64,000 nucleotides of DNA, taken from NCBI RefSeq assembly GCF_037975245.1, contig NC_092570.1, positions 7,049,001 to 7,113,000 of the forward strand, given 5' to 3'. The translations under genes were made by a program, and so were the position numbers. Origin of the DNA: Apostichopus japonicus. Taxonomy: Eukaryota > Echinodermata > Holothuroidea > Aspidochirotida > Stichopodidae. This document shows positions 1-12,900 of the stretch, in pieces; the first letter of the stretch is position 1; every line of letters begins with the position of its first letter. The notes below the pieces were generated by a model. It was not told where the DNA came from. It was given only the letters and a program-made list of their open reading frames with translations, and ran no database searches.

Positions 1-2670
1 TTCCAGGGAACCACATTTATTTTATTGTTTTCACTAAAATACACAGACACAGGTTTTTGATCATTTATTAATATGTGAATAGATGAAGGATTAATTAATG
101 AAGTTATTGATAAGAAATTTGTTCAAGTTATGATTAGTTTAAGGTCCCAAATGTCTTTTTAACCAAAGTGAACTTAATGTTCTTTAAAGTTTCACATCTT
201 TCTTTTCAGTACATGTAAATCTTGTGCTTGTCAAAGCAGCATATTATTTTCTTGCAAAATGTATTTTATTAATTTTAGGTCAGAGGGACATTCAAAGGCA
301 GGAAGCCTTTTCACCATATTCACAGTGCAATTTTATCTCTCGATTCTTTAAATCTTTGCTCGTGTTAGTCGTATTATAAATGGAAGTCTTTCAGACTTCA
401 CTTCAAACTTCAAGGAATTTTCCTTTTCCCTCCCCACTTTTCCGGACTTTTCCCATTTTCCAGACTGTGTGGTAACTATGACCAGAACACTAAAGCAATA
501 TGCTGATCTGATTTTACCAGTTGTGAGAAATTGCAGAAAATGACCCCAACCACATCGATTGTATTAGTACAGACATGGTTTGAAGCACCTAACTACGTAT
601 TTCAGGGTTATTCACGAAGAAACCAGAAAGGAAATCACAAAGCCAGTTGGCTATCATTCATATGAGAGCATTTTTAAATGTGAAACTTCACACAAAGATT
701 TTCAAAGTTTGACCTTTAACCTCAACAGAAAGGAGTAGTTGTAGTACTTACTAGGTGACTGCACACCAAATATGACATTTATACCAGATTTACTTTTGAG
801 TTATTATGGTTCATGAGATTTTCAGAATTTTGACTTGTTTACCTCAAATTACCTTTAACTTCCACAAAATAAGTAAAAATGACAGCAATGTGCATGAAAC
901 AGACGATTTGAAGTAGCTTCAGTAAGTTAATTCTTCTAGTGAAGAAGTACATCAGATGAGTGTGAGATAAGTTCAATCACCTGCGGTCACCATTCTTGGA
1001 AAAAAAGTTGACACCTTTTGAGAAATTTCTGCAAAACAACAGGCTGCTTTAATATGTGTAACATATCAGCATTCTACATAACAACTACAACAACAACTCA
1101 ACAATAAAAATGACAGAAAATTTTTTTTTTAAAATCTTGGCACAAATCTCAGCATCATGTTGGAAAAATTTGAGGAAAGACACGTAACCGAAATATGCAC
1201 CGAAACCAATTTGAAATTTTTTTTTTCTCCAATTTTTATAATTTTCATGTACATTTTTTATACTCTACTAAGTTACTTGAATACCAAGTAAACATTTTGA
1301 CTGTAAAGCACACATTTTACGATTACGATTTTACGTGTTTACGATTAATGCACAAAAATGTACAATTTCTAACCAGAAATTTAGGTGATATACAACATTA
1401 ACACTATTACTTACACTTGCAAACCATAATGCAGTTGTTGACACAATTATGATGATAGTTTTGTTTATTGAACATATCCATAACCTACGAATCAATTTCA
1501 CCGAGTTGAGGGGTCACCATATTTGTTAGTTTGAAAATGGGGCAGTGCAGCTCGCATCTAACTGACAACTCAGTACTAACTTGTTTTTACCGTACGGTCA
1601 ATTACACATTATATCTAACGTTACTAAAGTACTAATATTGCAAAATAGCTACAGAACGTTATGTAAGCACTTGTGGCAGCTATGTCACTCACGTTACACA
1701 GTTTTTTCCCAGCAAGCTAGTGGAGAAATGTTAAGCGGCGGTCAATCGTCTGTGTGTGTGTGTGTGTTGAAAACAATAACATCGTGTTTCCAAAATGGTT
1801 ACATATTAAAGTGTAATGCACGTAACTGGCTAGAATCAAATACAATGAAATGAACATATTTTTTCCCCTACCAAATGTAACAAAAGTTCATGAGGAAATA
1901 ATCTCTACTCAACGAACTAAAAATATGACTTTCAGAACACATGAGTAAGAAGGTGTACATAAATGGTCAAAGTTTGATATTCAAAGTAATATTTAGTATT
2001 AATAAATGTCAAGTAACTAATTACTACAATTACCACAAATATAAACACTTCAAAAAAATATTGCACAGAAAGTGTGATCCCTATCTACTACACAGCAAGA
2101 TAGATTTTATATACACTTATATATTAATCATATCTACGAATACACAGTCACCACGGCAACGAGGGATTATTGGTTAAACATTTGATTTCAGATTAAAACG
2201 TACGTTTCTACCCAAGAAGGTAAGTGTAATTTAGGGAGGAAGCAGCTGGAAAATTCCTCTTTCCTACCAAAACCATCCGTAGAATTCATAAACAATAATA
2301 ATACAATGTCAATATTTAAGGTTTGAACATTTTGAACATACGTAGCATGAAATGCCAAAAACCGGCATTTCAATCTTCGTGATGCCCGCCGGACTTACAA
2401 GTACATTCTCCTTGTCCCTATCAACAGCAGTACAAGGAGAACATAGTACTTCCCATCTTTCAGGTTTGCTCTATCATCTCTATCCTGCTCTACTTATTCC
2501 CTAGAGAACATTCTCTCTATCTCACCTTTTACCTTTAAGTACTCCCTCCTGCCATACCTCGGCACCAAAAAGTTGTAAATTTTCAGAGAGACTTGACCTC
2601 TGTATGACCCACATTGGTTAGTCATCCAAACAAATTGAGCAAGTCGACCAAAAGTACTGTTGTGTAAAAT
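1..2670. other. Intergenic, no gene recognised
   Basis: AT-rich sequence with no open frame resembling a known protein. It holds a short (TG)n run near 1750. Around 690-960 is a degenerate stretch with repeated 'tttgacctttaacctc'-like words, similar in style to the direct repeat at 61.6 kb. I see no splice-flanked conserved exon. Confidence 0.6.
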
Positions 2671-2676
2671 GGTTGC

Positions 2677-2880
2677 CTATACACAGGGATGCCAACCTCT
2701 GAACTCAGAAAACTGTACTCACAGACCCAAAAAACTGTATTTTGCCATACAAAACTGTATTTTTGCCTGTATTTTTGCCTATATTTTTGCCTATACACAG
2801 GGATGCCAACCTCTGAACTCAGAAAACTGTACTCACAGACCCAAAAAACTGTATTTTGCCATACAAAACTGTATTTTTAA
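2677..2880 (+). repeat. Tandem duplication of a transposon terminus (period 114 bp)
   Basis: The segment starting ctatacacagggatgccaac at 2677 recurs at 2791 and is identical over about 90 bp, through 'gccatacaaaactgtattttt'. Between the copies are short repeats of 'tgtatttttgcc'. The duplicated block is the left end of the element at 2684-4810. Confidence 0.85.
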
Positions 2881-4810
2881 TACGATGCCTTATTTGACTT
2901 GTAACTCTAAACCGAGGGTTTAAACTGACTTGTTTTTAAGTTTATGAGTTAAAAAATCTGTTATGCAGAATTGATACATCATGATTATAACATCTTATAA
3001 TGTGTACAATTGATGAAACTTACAAACATAGTGTTGTAATATACTACAGTAAATACTTCTCTTATTATATTCCATTGTGGCCTTTTTGCACTTCTGCAGG
3101 AGTTCCCAATTTAGTTCTCGTTTGTAACAGGGAACCCCTGGGTCTTAGGCTCTTAGGTATCCTTTTGTAGGCCTATGTACCAAATTACCTCTGGAGTTTC
3201 TCGGAAAGAAACCTTTTTTTTTTTTTTTACAAATTTCCAAAATACGAAAATATGACATCCTACCTAGTCAGCACTGTGCTAAGCGAATGGCCTAGCCACC
3301 TCGACGTGTATGTCACCTGTTCATGGCTTGAAATTGGCTATGAATAGTTACTCAAAATATCCATCTCAAAAAGCATCTCAGACAAACCATCCATCTTCAA
3401 TCTTTACCAAAGTGTAAACTTTAACTACATATTGCCTACATTCCGACATTATTGTGTACTTATTTTCAGTATTATACCGTTTATGAACAAATAGAAATGT
3501 TACGAACTTGAAGTTAAACATACCTATTCGTTACCTATTTAACTCCATTCAAGTTCAATTAGAAAATGTAAGCTGAGGCCAATCAAACTGAAAAGCAAAT
3601 TGTACCATCGTAACTTGTTTAAAATTACTCTAGAATGTTACCAAATTGATGTAAAGAATTAATAACAACTAGAAACTACTCCAATATAAAAAACAACATT
3701 CCCTCTTTAAGACATAGCACATACCTTCCAAACAAATGCCGATATCCAGCAAATTGAAAGTTGTAAACTAAGCTACGCCTTTTTTTTTTTTTTTTTGGCA
3801 AACCGATGGTTAGGCTACATTTCCCATTGAATTAGTGTGGTTGTTAGGCTAACATGTGGTCGAAGATTGCAGTTTCCATGGATATTTTTATTTTTTATTT
3901 GCGACACAACTAGAGCGAATTAACAGATGGCTAGGTTTGATTTCCATGTTGACTTAGTGTGAAGTAAGGCTACCATGTGGTCGGAGATTTGTGGGGATTT
4001 TAGGTTATTGTCCCGGTGATTCTGCTTCAAATTTGTTGCGGGATTGTGAGAACTGTTTGCGCGATTCGCGCTGCAACTGCAAACCTAGGTAGCTAAAGCA
4101 AACGCATGTCACAATTAATTTTACACAGACACCTGATATAACGAGGGCGATTTTCTTATATTTCTCTTCTTTTTCGCACCCGTAATTGTGCTTTAGGAGG
4201 GCTTTTTTAGCACTTGCGAGGGCGAATCGTTCATCGCCACCCGCTTATTTCCAACCCTGTCCAGCACATTCGTTAATTCGCGAAATTGGTATTGTTACCA
4301 TGCTTACTGTGCCGAGAAATATGAAGTCACGAACCACGAGGGAAGCAAAATTGGCGACCCTGGCAGCCTAATTTGATGAAATTACATCGTGAAAGACGTA
4401 TAGAGGGTGTCATTATTTTAATATTTCGTAGTAAAAGAACAAACCTTATACATAAGTTGATATTTTCAACTTCCATATGTTTTTGAATAATGATATTTTC
4501 ACCCTTCCATATGTTTTTGAATAATCGGTATGACATAACTGGTATTCCACGTAATTGTTCCGATTATGCAATAATCGTACCGATTCCGATTCCGATTCAG
4601 TTAATCGTTTGAACACTAATTATAACCCTAAGATTGGCATTAGTCTCATTTAGCAGCCGCCAGTCGTTTATTTTTTGTACTTATTTTTGATAATGGAAAA
4701 TCGCATTTTTGATAATGGAAAATCGTATTTTTTTAGAACAAAACGTAAAACCGTATTTTTGACAATTTTCCGTACAAAATACGGCAAAATCGTACTAGTT
4801 GGCATCCCTG
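2684..4810. mobile_element. Putative non-autonomous hAT-like element
   Basis: The left end CAGGGATGCCAAC (2684-2696) is matched by its exact reverse complement GTTGGCATCCCTG at 4798-4810. Subterminal sequence on both sides is rich in 'aaactgtattttt'/'aaaatcgtatttttt' words, also in inverted orientation. The left terminus is tandemly duplicated (period 114 bp; second CAGGGATGCCAAC at 2798). A CAGGG terminus is typical of hAT elements. I see no transposase frame in the 2.1 kb interior, which has imperfect internal repeats near 3805 and 3925 and oligo-T tracts. An 8-bp target duplication is not clear: the flanks share only 'ataca'. The class is an inference from the termini. Confidence 0.55.
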
Positions 4811-7187
4811 CATACAGCTCATACATCCCACAGAAATAACTAGTACGTATAAATGTGAAAACTATTCCACAGCGTGTTGAATATGTTACTGAAATTCAGT
4901 TAACTTCAACCCCATGTGAGACAAACAGACTATTGAGTGACCTTATATTAATCATGTGTTGTTAATGCCTTTTTGGAAATCCTTACTTTAAAAATTATTT
5001 GGGGGGAGGGGAACATGCCCCCCTCCATCCTGTCCCTACCACCAGGATCAGTGGCTCTACAAAAAATATAAAACCATATTTTGAATTTTCATAATGCTAA
5101 TGATTAGGAAAACAATTTTTAATCAGATGAGATAGGTGTAGAAACATTTCCCTGATATTTAGCAGTTTTGCCTTGTATTACGCTACAGATGGAACGGATA
5201 AAATATAAATCAATATAAATAAAGGTAGCACAGTCCCAACCTCAGAATGGCTAAGAAGCCCTTCTTTTGAAACCGTATGCAAAACAAAAACTTATCAATA
5301 GACAAAATTATGCCAAAACTTAGTTAAGATTTCCCAACCACACGAAATATAAAATAGGGACAGATTTTGGGTAAATTGGAATGAAATTAGTAGAACTGAT
5401 CAATTTTTGCACAAATTACACTGAATTTGTTCTAAACGTACAAGAAATGGAGCTAAAGGTACCCTTCTCATGATGATACAGAAATGAAAGGAGGGTAGAA
5501 AATGAAACAAATATTGTAAAAACAGAAATGTATCCAAAATTAATTTAAAGAAAAATTATACTATATATGAGTATTGGTAATAGTAAGGAACTGATAAGTC
5601 ATTGACATGGAATCCAGTGAACTAAAAAGAATTGTCCAATGCATGGCAAGGAAAAACCACAGACAATATTTGGCACATATATATCGGGGTGTAAAGATTT
5701 TTGATCATATCTTATACTTCTTGAGATGTGCTACTACAAGCATCGACAAAATAAAGCAGTTTCTCAGAGGAAACAACATTAACCAGTTCTTAAGATTAAA
5801 TGTTATTTATGGTGATGAGCAATGTGTCCTCCCTACCAATCCCCTCCCTCCCTACCCATCCCCTCCCTCCCTACCCATCCCCTCCCTCCCTACCCATCCC
5901 CTCCCTACCCATCCCCTCCCTCCCTACCCATCCCCTCCCCCACCCACCCAAAATAATGAAAGTTGAAGAAGGGAAGAGGAAGAAAGAATGGTTCAGAAAG
6001 TAACAGAAATTGAAAGAGCCTCATTTGTATACTGAATATCTGATTAGTACTGGCGATCCGGGATTTAATATTTATATTTTTGATATTTTTAATGTAATAA
6101 ATAATAATAAGCAGGAAATGAAAATCAAAAATTGTAAACGATTACGGCTAATAGTCTTAAATTTCTCCTTGAGTTACCCTCGGTTTTATACCTAAATTAC
6201 CATAGGTACTTGCTGGTGCAAACCTAAGTGAAATTTTCACTATTCCTCTATCATGAAATATTATATCTTGCAAAAATTAAATGGTCGATAAGGTCATATA
6301 TGTGGGGAAAAAAAATCCTCAGCCTTTGGGACCTTTATTAATATGAATGATGGATCAAAGATAACAGGTATTTTATTCTGATCATAGATCATTGGAAGAA
6401 TATTATGATTATTTTTTTTATCAAGATAATGGGATGTTCAAGTTATATAAAGGTGATTTCTTATGGGTTGTAATATTTCAATCTAATTCGGTCGTAGTAT
6501 TTCAATCTAATCGGGTAAAGTAGGCATTTTCGAAGAAGAAAAGATCTGAAACATTCAGAACCCTTTCATATGGTTCAAGTTTGATCAAACAGAAAATCTA
6601 GAATGGAACCATCATATTATTCACTATTGCGACAATCACTGGGTGAGACATTCAAAAAATATCAAGGATCATTCATATCGTCAAGGAAACCGCTCGGTTG
6701 TGGAAAGTAAGCATGCTTTGTAACAAATTCAATTTATGCCAAAATACTCTTTAACACTGAGAATTTGAGGCATAAAAATGTAGCATAAAATAAAAGAAAT
6801 CGGTACAAAACCATCCCCAATGTATACCAGGCTGGGTTTGCTTTGTCAGTCTCTAGATCTGTGCATCTAAGTATTTGCATATAAAATAAAAGCAGAATAA
6901 TAGAAAGGATGCCAGCTGTAAAATATGGTAGCATCACAAATCTTTTAACGCAAAATTTGGTTTCTCTCTACGAAGTTCTGAAATGTAGTCGTATCATGAC
7001 AGACACCCCCCCCCCCCTCCCACCAAAAGTACTGTAAACACTGGCTGACTTATCCTGACAACCCTGTTAATATTTGGATCATGAATGTTAAATGCCTCAC
7101 GATGCAGAAGCCAAAAGTTATGACTTGATTGATTGTTACCCTAATGGGTAATAAAGAAACAACTGGTAAAGTCCCTCAATAATGACA
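4811..7187. other. Intergenic, no gene recognised
   Basis: There is no supported coding sequence. The notable content is the C-rich minisatellite at 5822-5945 and poly-C at about 7006-7017. The small open frames across the C-rich tract are repeat translations rich in Pro, Ser and Leu. Confidence 0.55.
5822..5945 (+). repeat. C-rich minisatellite (about 19-bp CCCATCCCCTCCCTCCCTA unit)
   Basis: About six tandem copies of a CCCATCCCCTCCCTCCCTA-like unit, some shortened by one CCCT. The strand is almost pure pyrimidine. The complementary strand has dense GGG runs and could fold into G-quadruplexes. Confidence 0.9.
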
Positions 7188-7195
7188 GTGTTATA

Positions 7196-7638
7196 ATAAT
7201 AATAATAATAACAGAGATTTATAATGCGCACATATCCACCCTACAGGGTGCTCAAGGCGCAACAACAGTTCATATAAAGCGCAAGTACACACTTTAGTCT
7301 CAGTGCGCTGATTATTATTAACCCCTGGTCATTGGTAACTTGTCACACCCACACACCAAAGTGTGCACAATTCAATCAATCTCTCCTGGGGCACCACAGT
7401 GCACCACAACCACGTGTCCCCCGGGGGACTTCCCATAGGATGCAGCCACAAACCGGCGCAAACAACTATATTTACAAGTTACCTCGCAGGTCCCCATTTA
7501 TACACCTGGGTGAAGAGAGGCAATGGAGATAAAGCGCCTTGCCCAAGGACACAACGCAATGATCTGGCCAGGGCTCGAACCTGTAATCCTTAGATCACAA
7601 GTCCACTGCCTTAACCACTTGACCACAACGCCCTCAAC
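7196..7638 (-). mobile_element. tRNA-derived SINE with 8-bp target-site duplication
   Basis: Read on the minus strand, the element starts at 7638 with a tRNA-like head. Box A is TGGTCAAGTGG (7625-7615) and box B is GGTTCGAGCCC (7581-7571). A body follows with 'gtgtccttgggcaaggcgc' and 'cttcacccaggtgtataaa', a pattern widespread in invertebrate SINEs. It ends in a (TTA)n tail at about 7196-7211. The direct repeat GTGTTATA flanks it at 7188-7195 and 7639-7646, marking the insertion. I do not assign a named family. Confidence 0.8.
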
Positions 7639-7646
7639 GTGTTATA

Positions 7647-8490
7647 GTTAGTACTATAGTAGTGGTCCCTGATACAGTAACTATTAAAATACATTAAAAT
7701 ACACAAGTTGCCATAAACAGTTTAAAAAAATTAAAAATAGATTTACAAACTTGGCAGCACTGTTTTTATCAGTTAAAAATGAATCTTGTTAATAGCCTTC
7801 TGCAATTTTTTTCAATTACAGTACTTTCATGCATTTGCCACATAGCTTATAGATAGGTTGATAGTTTCAACTTTGTGCCCCAATTCTGATATTCAAATAA
7901 GACTTGACAATATACATCGGCTACCAGAGTGATATTTCAGGCTTTGGTGGAGATTTTCTTGGATAATTTTGGCAAAGGTTACACACTTTTGCACAATTGT
8001 TGACATATGTATGTGACCTACATTTTCTATTTCAAGAGTATTCTTGAAGGCAGAAACTCCGGGCTCCATACCCAGTCATTTCGCTTTAATATTCTGGTCT
8101 TGTTCAAATTCCCGAGAGCAAGAAACCAGAGTTTCATAGTAGAAAATCAAGAGTGATGAGTTATTCCTTTACTTATCCATTTCTTTTTTAAATTTTTTTA
8201 AATTAAATTTCTGGAACAAAGTGTACATTACTCCACATTCTCAGCGTCTTTGGACGGAAACGAAAAGTCACTTACGTAACTTCATTGTGGTGAATATTGG
8301 CTACTTTTTGCGAAGATATTTAGAATCTGTTTTTCACTGCTCTATTTATATACCTAGTAGTATATATGAAGACACTTTAACTTGTATTCAAGATGATGGT
8401 CTCACACTATTAAACACATATTATATACAACCCAGCTACACACGTCAGGGTGAGCTGAATCTTGGACAGAGAGACGACTAACAGATTTGT
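7647..8490. other. Intergenic, no gene recognised
   Basis: AT-rich sequence downstream of the SPRYD7 3' end. I see no conserved exon or RNA gene. Confidence 0.5.
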
Positions 8491-8494
8491 ATTT

Positions 8495-8500
8495 TTTATT
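8495..8500 (-). terminator. Candidate SPRYD7 poly(A) signal AATAAA
   Basis: TTTATT on the plus strand gives AATAAA on the minus strand, about 1.34 kb beyond the SPRYD7 stop codon. It is the first canonical signal I noticed downstream. The interval 8650-9000 is less AT-rich than its surroundings, as expected for transcribed 3' UTR. Placement is inference. Confidence 0.4.
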
Positions 8501-9835
8501 TTTATCGGTGCAACATTTAAGCAACATTTGTTCCCACTATGTATTTCAAACCGCTGTCGGCCTGAAAAGGACTTATCTACACTGTAACAATGTAAGCATC
8601 TTCACACAATGTTATTAACAGATTGTACACATGTATTAAAGAAACACAACTACATGTTCATCGCTTCTAAATACTCAAGGACGAATGTAGACCGACTGCA
8701 AACCGGAAAGGATTCGATACCAGTGCATCCGTCCGTCCACAACATCCAATGCCAATGAAGAGGAGACATTCACCAAATATTTTACCTTTGCAACAACATG
8801 TAAAAGCCACGAGAAACGGGTAGAATACAGAGGGAAAGCTGCGAGGATGACCATCAAAACTTCGGCATCTACTGGTCAATATTTGACAAAGTCAAGATTT
8901 CTTCCGTGGTGGAGAGGAGGAAGCAGACCTCAAACATCGCATGATGACATCACACGACAGTCAGGTGATAGCTGGTCATGGACCTGACAGAGAAATAGAA
9001 AATGGAAATTCTGTTATTAATATCTGAGAAAATATACCATGTAATATAAACATGTATGTAATGCCAGGGAAAAGGAGACATTCATTGTGGAGACAACCAG
9101 GTAGAACATCACCTAACTAACCTTGATCTGAGAAGCATTAACGGTAACTTATATTTGCTTTCCATGTATCACCATCTTCAGTTGCTATATTGAAATTATC
9201 CTACAAAGTGTTTGCCCTTTACAGGACCTTATGAGGAAACTATTGCTACATGATAAAATTTTGGGTGTAATCAGATGTACATTTAGATTATGAATGTACA
9301 CACTGACTTTTTCCTACATAACAAAACTTTATGGGGTGTCCCAGTTTGGAAAGAAGGGAACCTGAGGAATGCCAGAAAGGCAAAAATATGATTTATGCAT
9401 GGAGCCCTCTAATCTATTTCTTGAATTATCGACAACCTGGTGATACCTTACTCCACTGTTACAGAATAGGCAAAATACCTTACCACTCCATCTGTAAGTT
9501 TCAAAATAGTCCACAACAGCCCTGGCCACCGAGAATGTCGAAAGTAATGTACATAACATGACTACAAATGTTCAAATTACATCAACTTTGTGGGACACTC
9601 CATTTGGTTGTATTTAATCGTTAATAACTCACTTATTTGGAGTCATTAAATGGTTGGAACCCTTCGAAGAACATTGGAAAAGAATCCAAATATGGGTGAA
9701 ATAGACATGGCTTGATCAACATTGTGTAAGGTTCCTATATTACCCAATGCAAACTGTTATAAAATGTTCTCACTTCTCACAGAACATTAGGATTGAAACT
9801 TAACTGTCGTAATACTCACCAGACAACAACACATT
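8501..9835 (-). other. SPRYD7: Probable SPRYD7 3' UTR
   Basis: This stretch lies between the SPRYD7 stop codon and the first AATAAA. It has no conserved coding frame. The 8650-9000 part has more balanced base composition than flanking DNA. A separate non-coding transcript is equally possible from sequence alone. Confidence 0.4.
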
Positions 9836-9933
9836 TCAGAGCAAAGATTTCTCTATCATGATTTTGTCAAAGTTGTTTGGCGGAACGTGATAGAACTCGC
9901 TGAATTGGATGTCTAATATCGCGCTATCATCGA
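9836..9933 (-). CDS. SPRYD7: SPRYD7 coding exon 5 (terminal)
   Basis: Encodes VDDSAILDIQFSEFYHVPP and the C-terminus ending EKSLL, then TGA at 9838-9836. The acceptor is ...ctatag|TCGATG. The C-terminal tail differs from vertebrates, but the SPRY end is highly conserved. Confidence 0.93.
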
Positions 9934-12900
9934 CTATAGGGAAAAATGATAAGAAAGGAACAGTGAACTAACTCTTCCAAAAAAAAATGAAATTTAAACA
10001 GATTATATAGTAGCCTGTTTGATATTATAAATAGTAATGGTTTTCAATGCCTTCAATGCATTGACAGGATGCAATACTGTGTGTCTCCACTGTCAACCAT
10101 GTCTCTTACTGTCTGAAGACAAATAGTCAGCTTTTCCTATAAAACTACAGTTTAGTGGTCACAATATTCAAGCAATATTCAAGCAGCTAACTTAAGAGAA
10201 GTACAACAATGTGAACCCCTCGTTTGGAAGCAAATTATTCTACAAACAGCTATGTGAGATATCACCAATGATGTGCAGCGATTTGTCCAACATCTGTTTC
10301 TAATTTTTTATTCTTTTAAGTTTTTTTCCTAAATGCAACAGACCAAGAATACATTTGTGTGTGCACGTTAGAGATAACAGAACTAAATGCATTTACGCAG
10401 CTGTTTTGCATTTTATTCGTCAATTTACGGCAATCTTACTGAATATTGATCAATGTAAGATTTACAATTAAACAATAAGACATCCTTCTATATCTTCTCA
10501 CCAAATGACTGCATTAGAGAGTCATTATTACATCAATAATTTACATTCATATTTGTCACCCAGACACTTTTCATCTTTAATAGTGTACTAGTCTTTACTC
10601 AAATGTAACAAGCAAAATTAAGAAATTTCTAATTTCAAGTTGGAAATGAAATGTAATTCATTTAACAGAGCTCGAACAACTACCTGATCTGGCTTAATTA
10701 TCTGTAAGTTGTTTATGTAAGGGGAGGAGGGGGTGGGGGAGAGGCGGTAGTTTAAAAGAAGGGAAGTGGGATCACTTACCGTACAACGCAGGGTAGAGAG
10801 TTCCTTTGATACCAGTGACTGGACTCTGTAATGATTCGCCATTCTTGTAAAAATTCAGCTCTATGTGGTCATAAGTTACCCCCTATGTATCAAAAAAGGA
10901 AACAGAAGCTTGTTCAAGTACGAAAGCAAAATTTTAATCAACTTTGGACTCTTCAAAAGAAATACATGGATTGTTAAGGGGTTCAATATTGATAACATTC
11001 TACTTGCTCGGACTGTTATAAACACCTCCATCTAGGCTTTAGCAATATTTTTTGAGGGCGAATGATTTCGCCCTGTTATCGTTTCACTACAGGTTCCATA
11101 ATTAGACAAAGATTATTGTACCTTGCTGTCACAGTGTGACAGGAACACCAAAACTGCCAGACATTGTATCCATCCAATTAATAGAAAAATAAATTAACTA
11201 GAACATACAGGCTTTTTCCATAAACAAGATCCTTGATATAACAACTGATCCAATGAGATGGTAAATCAATTTGTCACTAACAAATGTTAAACAAAGCTAT
11301 ATCATACAAGTTTATGTGAATAGACACCTAGTGCTCAAGTTACATGAGAATATTCTAAGATGGGTAGAAATGTAATGGCTACTCCATGATATACATGTTA
11401 ACTACTGGGAATCACTTTATCAGAAATACAAACCAGTATGTCGCCCTCTTGAACTTCTATCCCCAGTTTTCGAATGCATTCCGACCCATGGTAGAGGGCG
11501 CCATCTGATCGAAGCATCCAGCATTCCGCGTCGGCTTGGTTGAAGCCCAGTGGTACTTTATTCAAATCAATCTTTCGAGTCGCTAGACCGATTCCCCAGA
11601 TTCCTGACGAGAAAAGAATGATGGGAAGAATAACAACATCAACAACAACAACAAATCTTTACTCTACAGGAATGGGTTTTTAAAGAGGTTAATGGAAGTT
11701 CCATGGACAAAAATGCAATTCTTTCAGCAAAATAGATTATCCAACGAGATCCAAGTATTGTTATGTGAACCCAGTATGACTAAGGCCTGTTTAATTACGA
11801 ATAGAAGACTAGATAGTATCAAAACTACAAATGATGTATATAGTTGAGAAGATGCTGACTGGTAATAACTGCTAAAAAACTTACCTGTGGATTGCACTTT
11901 CATTTCAAAGTAAGCTTTGTCTTGTACTAATGGAGCATTGGCAAGAGCGCCCCCAGTACCACATATTCTCCTCCCAGTCTTGACAATGACCACATCATTT
12001 CCTGCATTTGATGATACAAGGAAATCAAAAAAAATTATTGCACTAAAATCTGAGAAAAGTATACAACATGGTACAAAAATTGATTACTTGATTTGTTTTA
12101 GATCTCCAAAGATACAATATTAGGCAAGAGAGTCGTACCGGTTTACTGTGTACAGATCAGAAGCAATTAAGGAAAGCAGGCTTCACTGCCTTGCACATTC
12201 TCCCTCCCTCCATCCATCCTCCCTCTGTCCTGCATCCTCTGTCCCTCCACCCTGCATCCTCCCTCCCTCCCTCATCCTTCCTCTGGCCTCACCTTACCCT
12301 GGAACCTTTACACAGCTTTTGGGGATACTGTCTTGGATGTCATCAATCATTGAAACTTCAATGCAGCGTAAATATGCAAATATTCAATTTACCACTTTCT
12401 ATTTCCGGCAATGAATATATAACAAAGCTTACCTTAAAATGTTCACACTGCCATATGAGTCATTAAGTAGTTCAACTTTTCCTATTCCAGCTTTCCTCAC
12501 CACCCACTCACATATATTCAACGCAAGCCTTAACATTCTTTGAGGGAGACAAAGTAACATTGGTTTGGAGCAAAGAGGCAGACTGTTACCAAAATCTCAC
12601 TAAACCATCAGGAGATGGAGCTTAAGCTTTTTGCAGGGTAACGCTGGTAGGGTGCTCAAGTCTGAGGTCTTTAAGGGCCTGCCCATAACCGACTAGTGCG
12701 AGATTGTGGGAATTATTTTACACTAGATCAAATATCTGTTGAGGGGATTGACTGATGTGTAGGTTATTTATGTCTATTTACTGGACTGTTTGGGTCAGAT
12801 TTATGATTTCAATAAGACTACTCTTTGACTTGAAATGGAAGCAAAGGCATTTAGTAATGATGGACATATTATGTATAGTACATCAATATGAACATCCCCT

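Noticed and set aside
4186-4371. Short open frame inside the 2.7-4.8 kb element as a transposase remnant
   Set aside because: Only 61 codons, with no BED finger, hATC or DDE motif visible.
5607-5966. 119-codon open frame through the C-rich tract
   Set aside because: Its second half is a translation of the minisatellite (Pro/Ser/Leu repeats) and the first half has no recognisable domain.
8667-8879. Extra coding exon in the less AT-rich stretch beyond SPRYD7
   Set aside because: SPRYD7 already ends with a proper stop and full family length; the frames here show no conserved protein and 3' UTR is the simpler reading.
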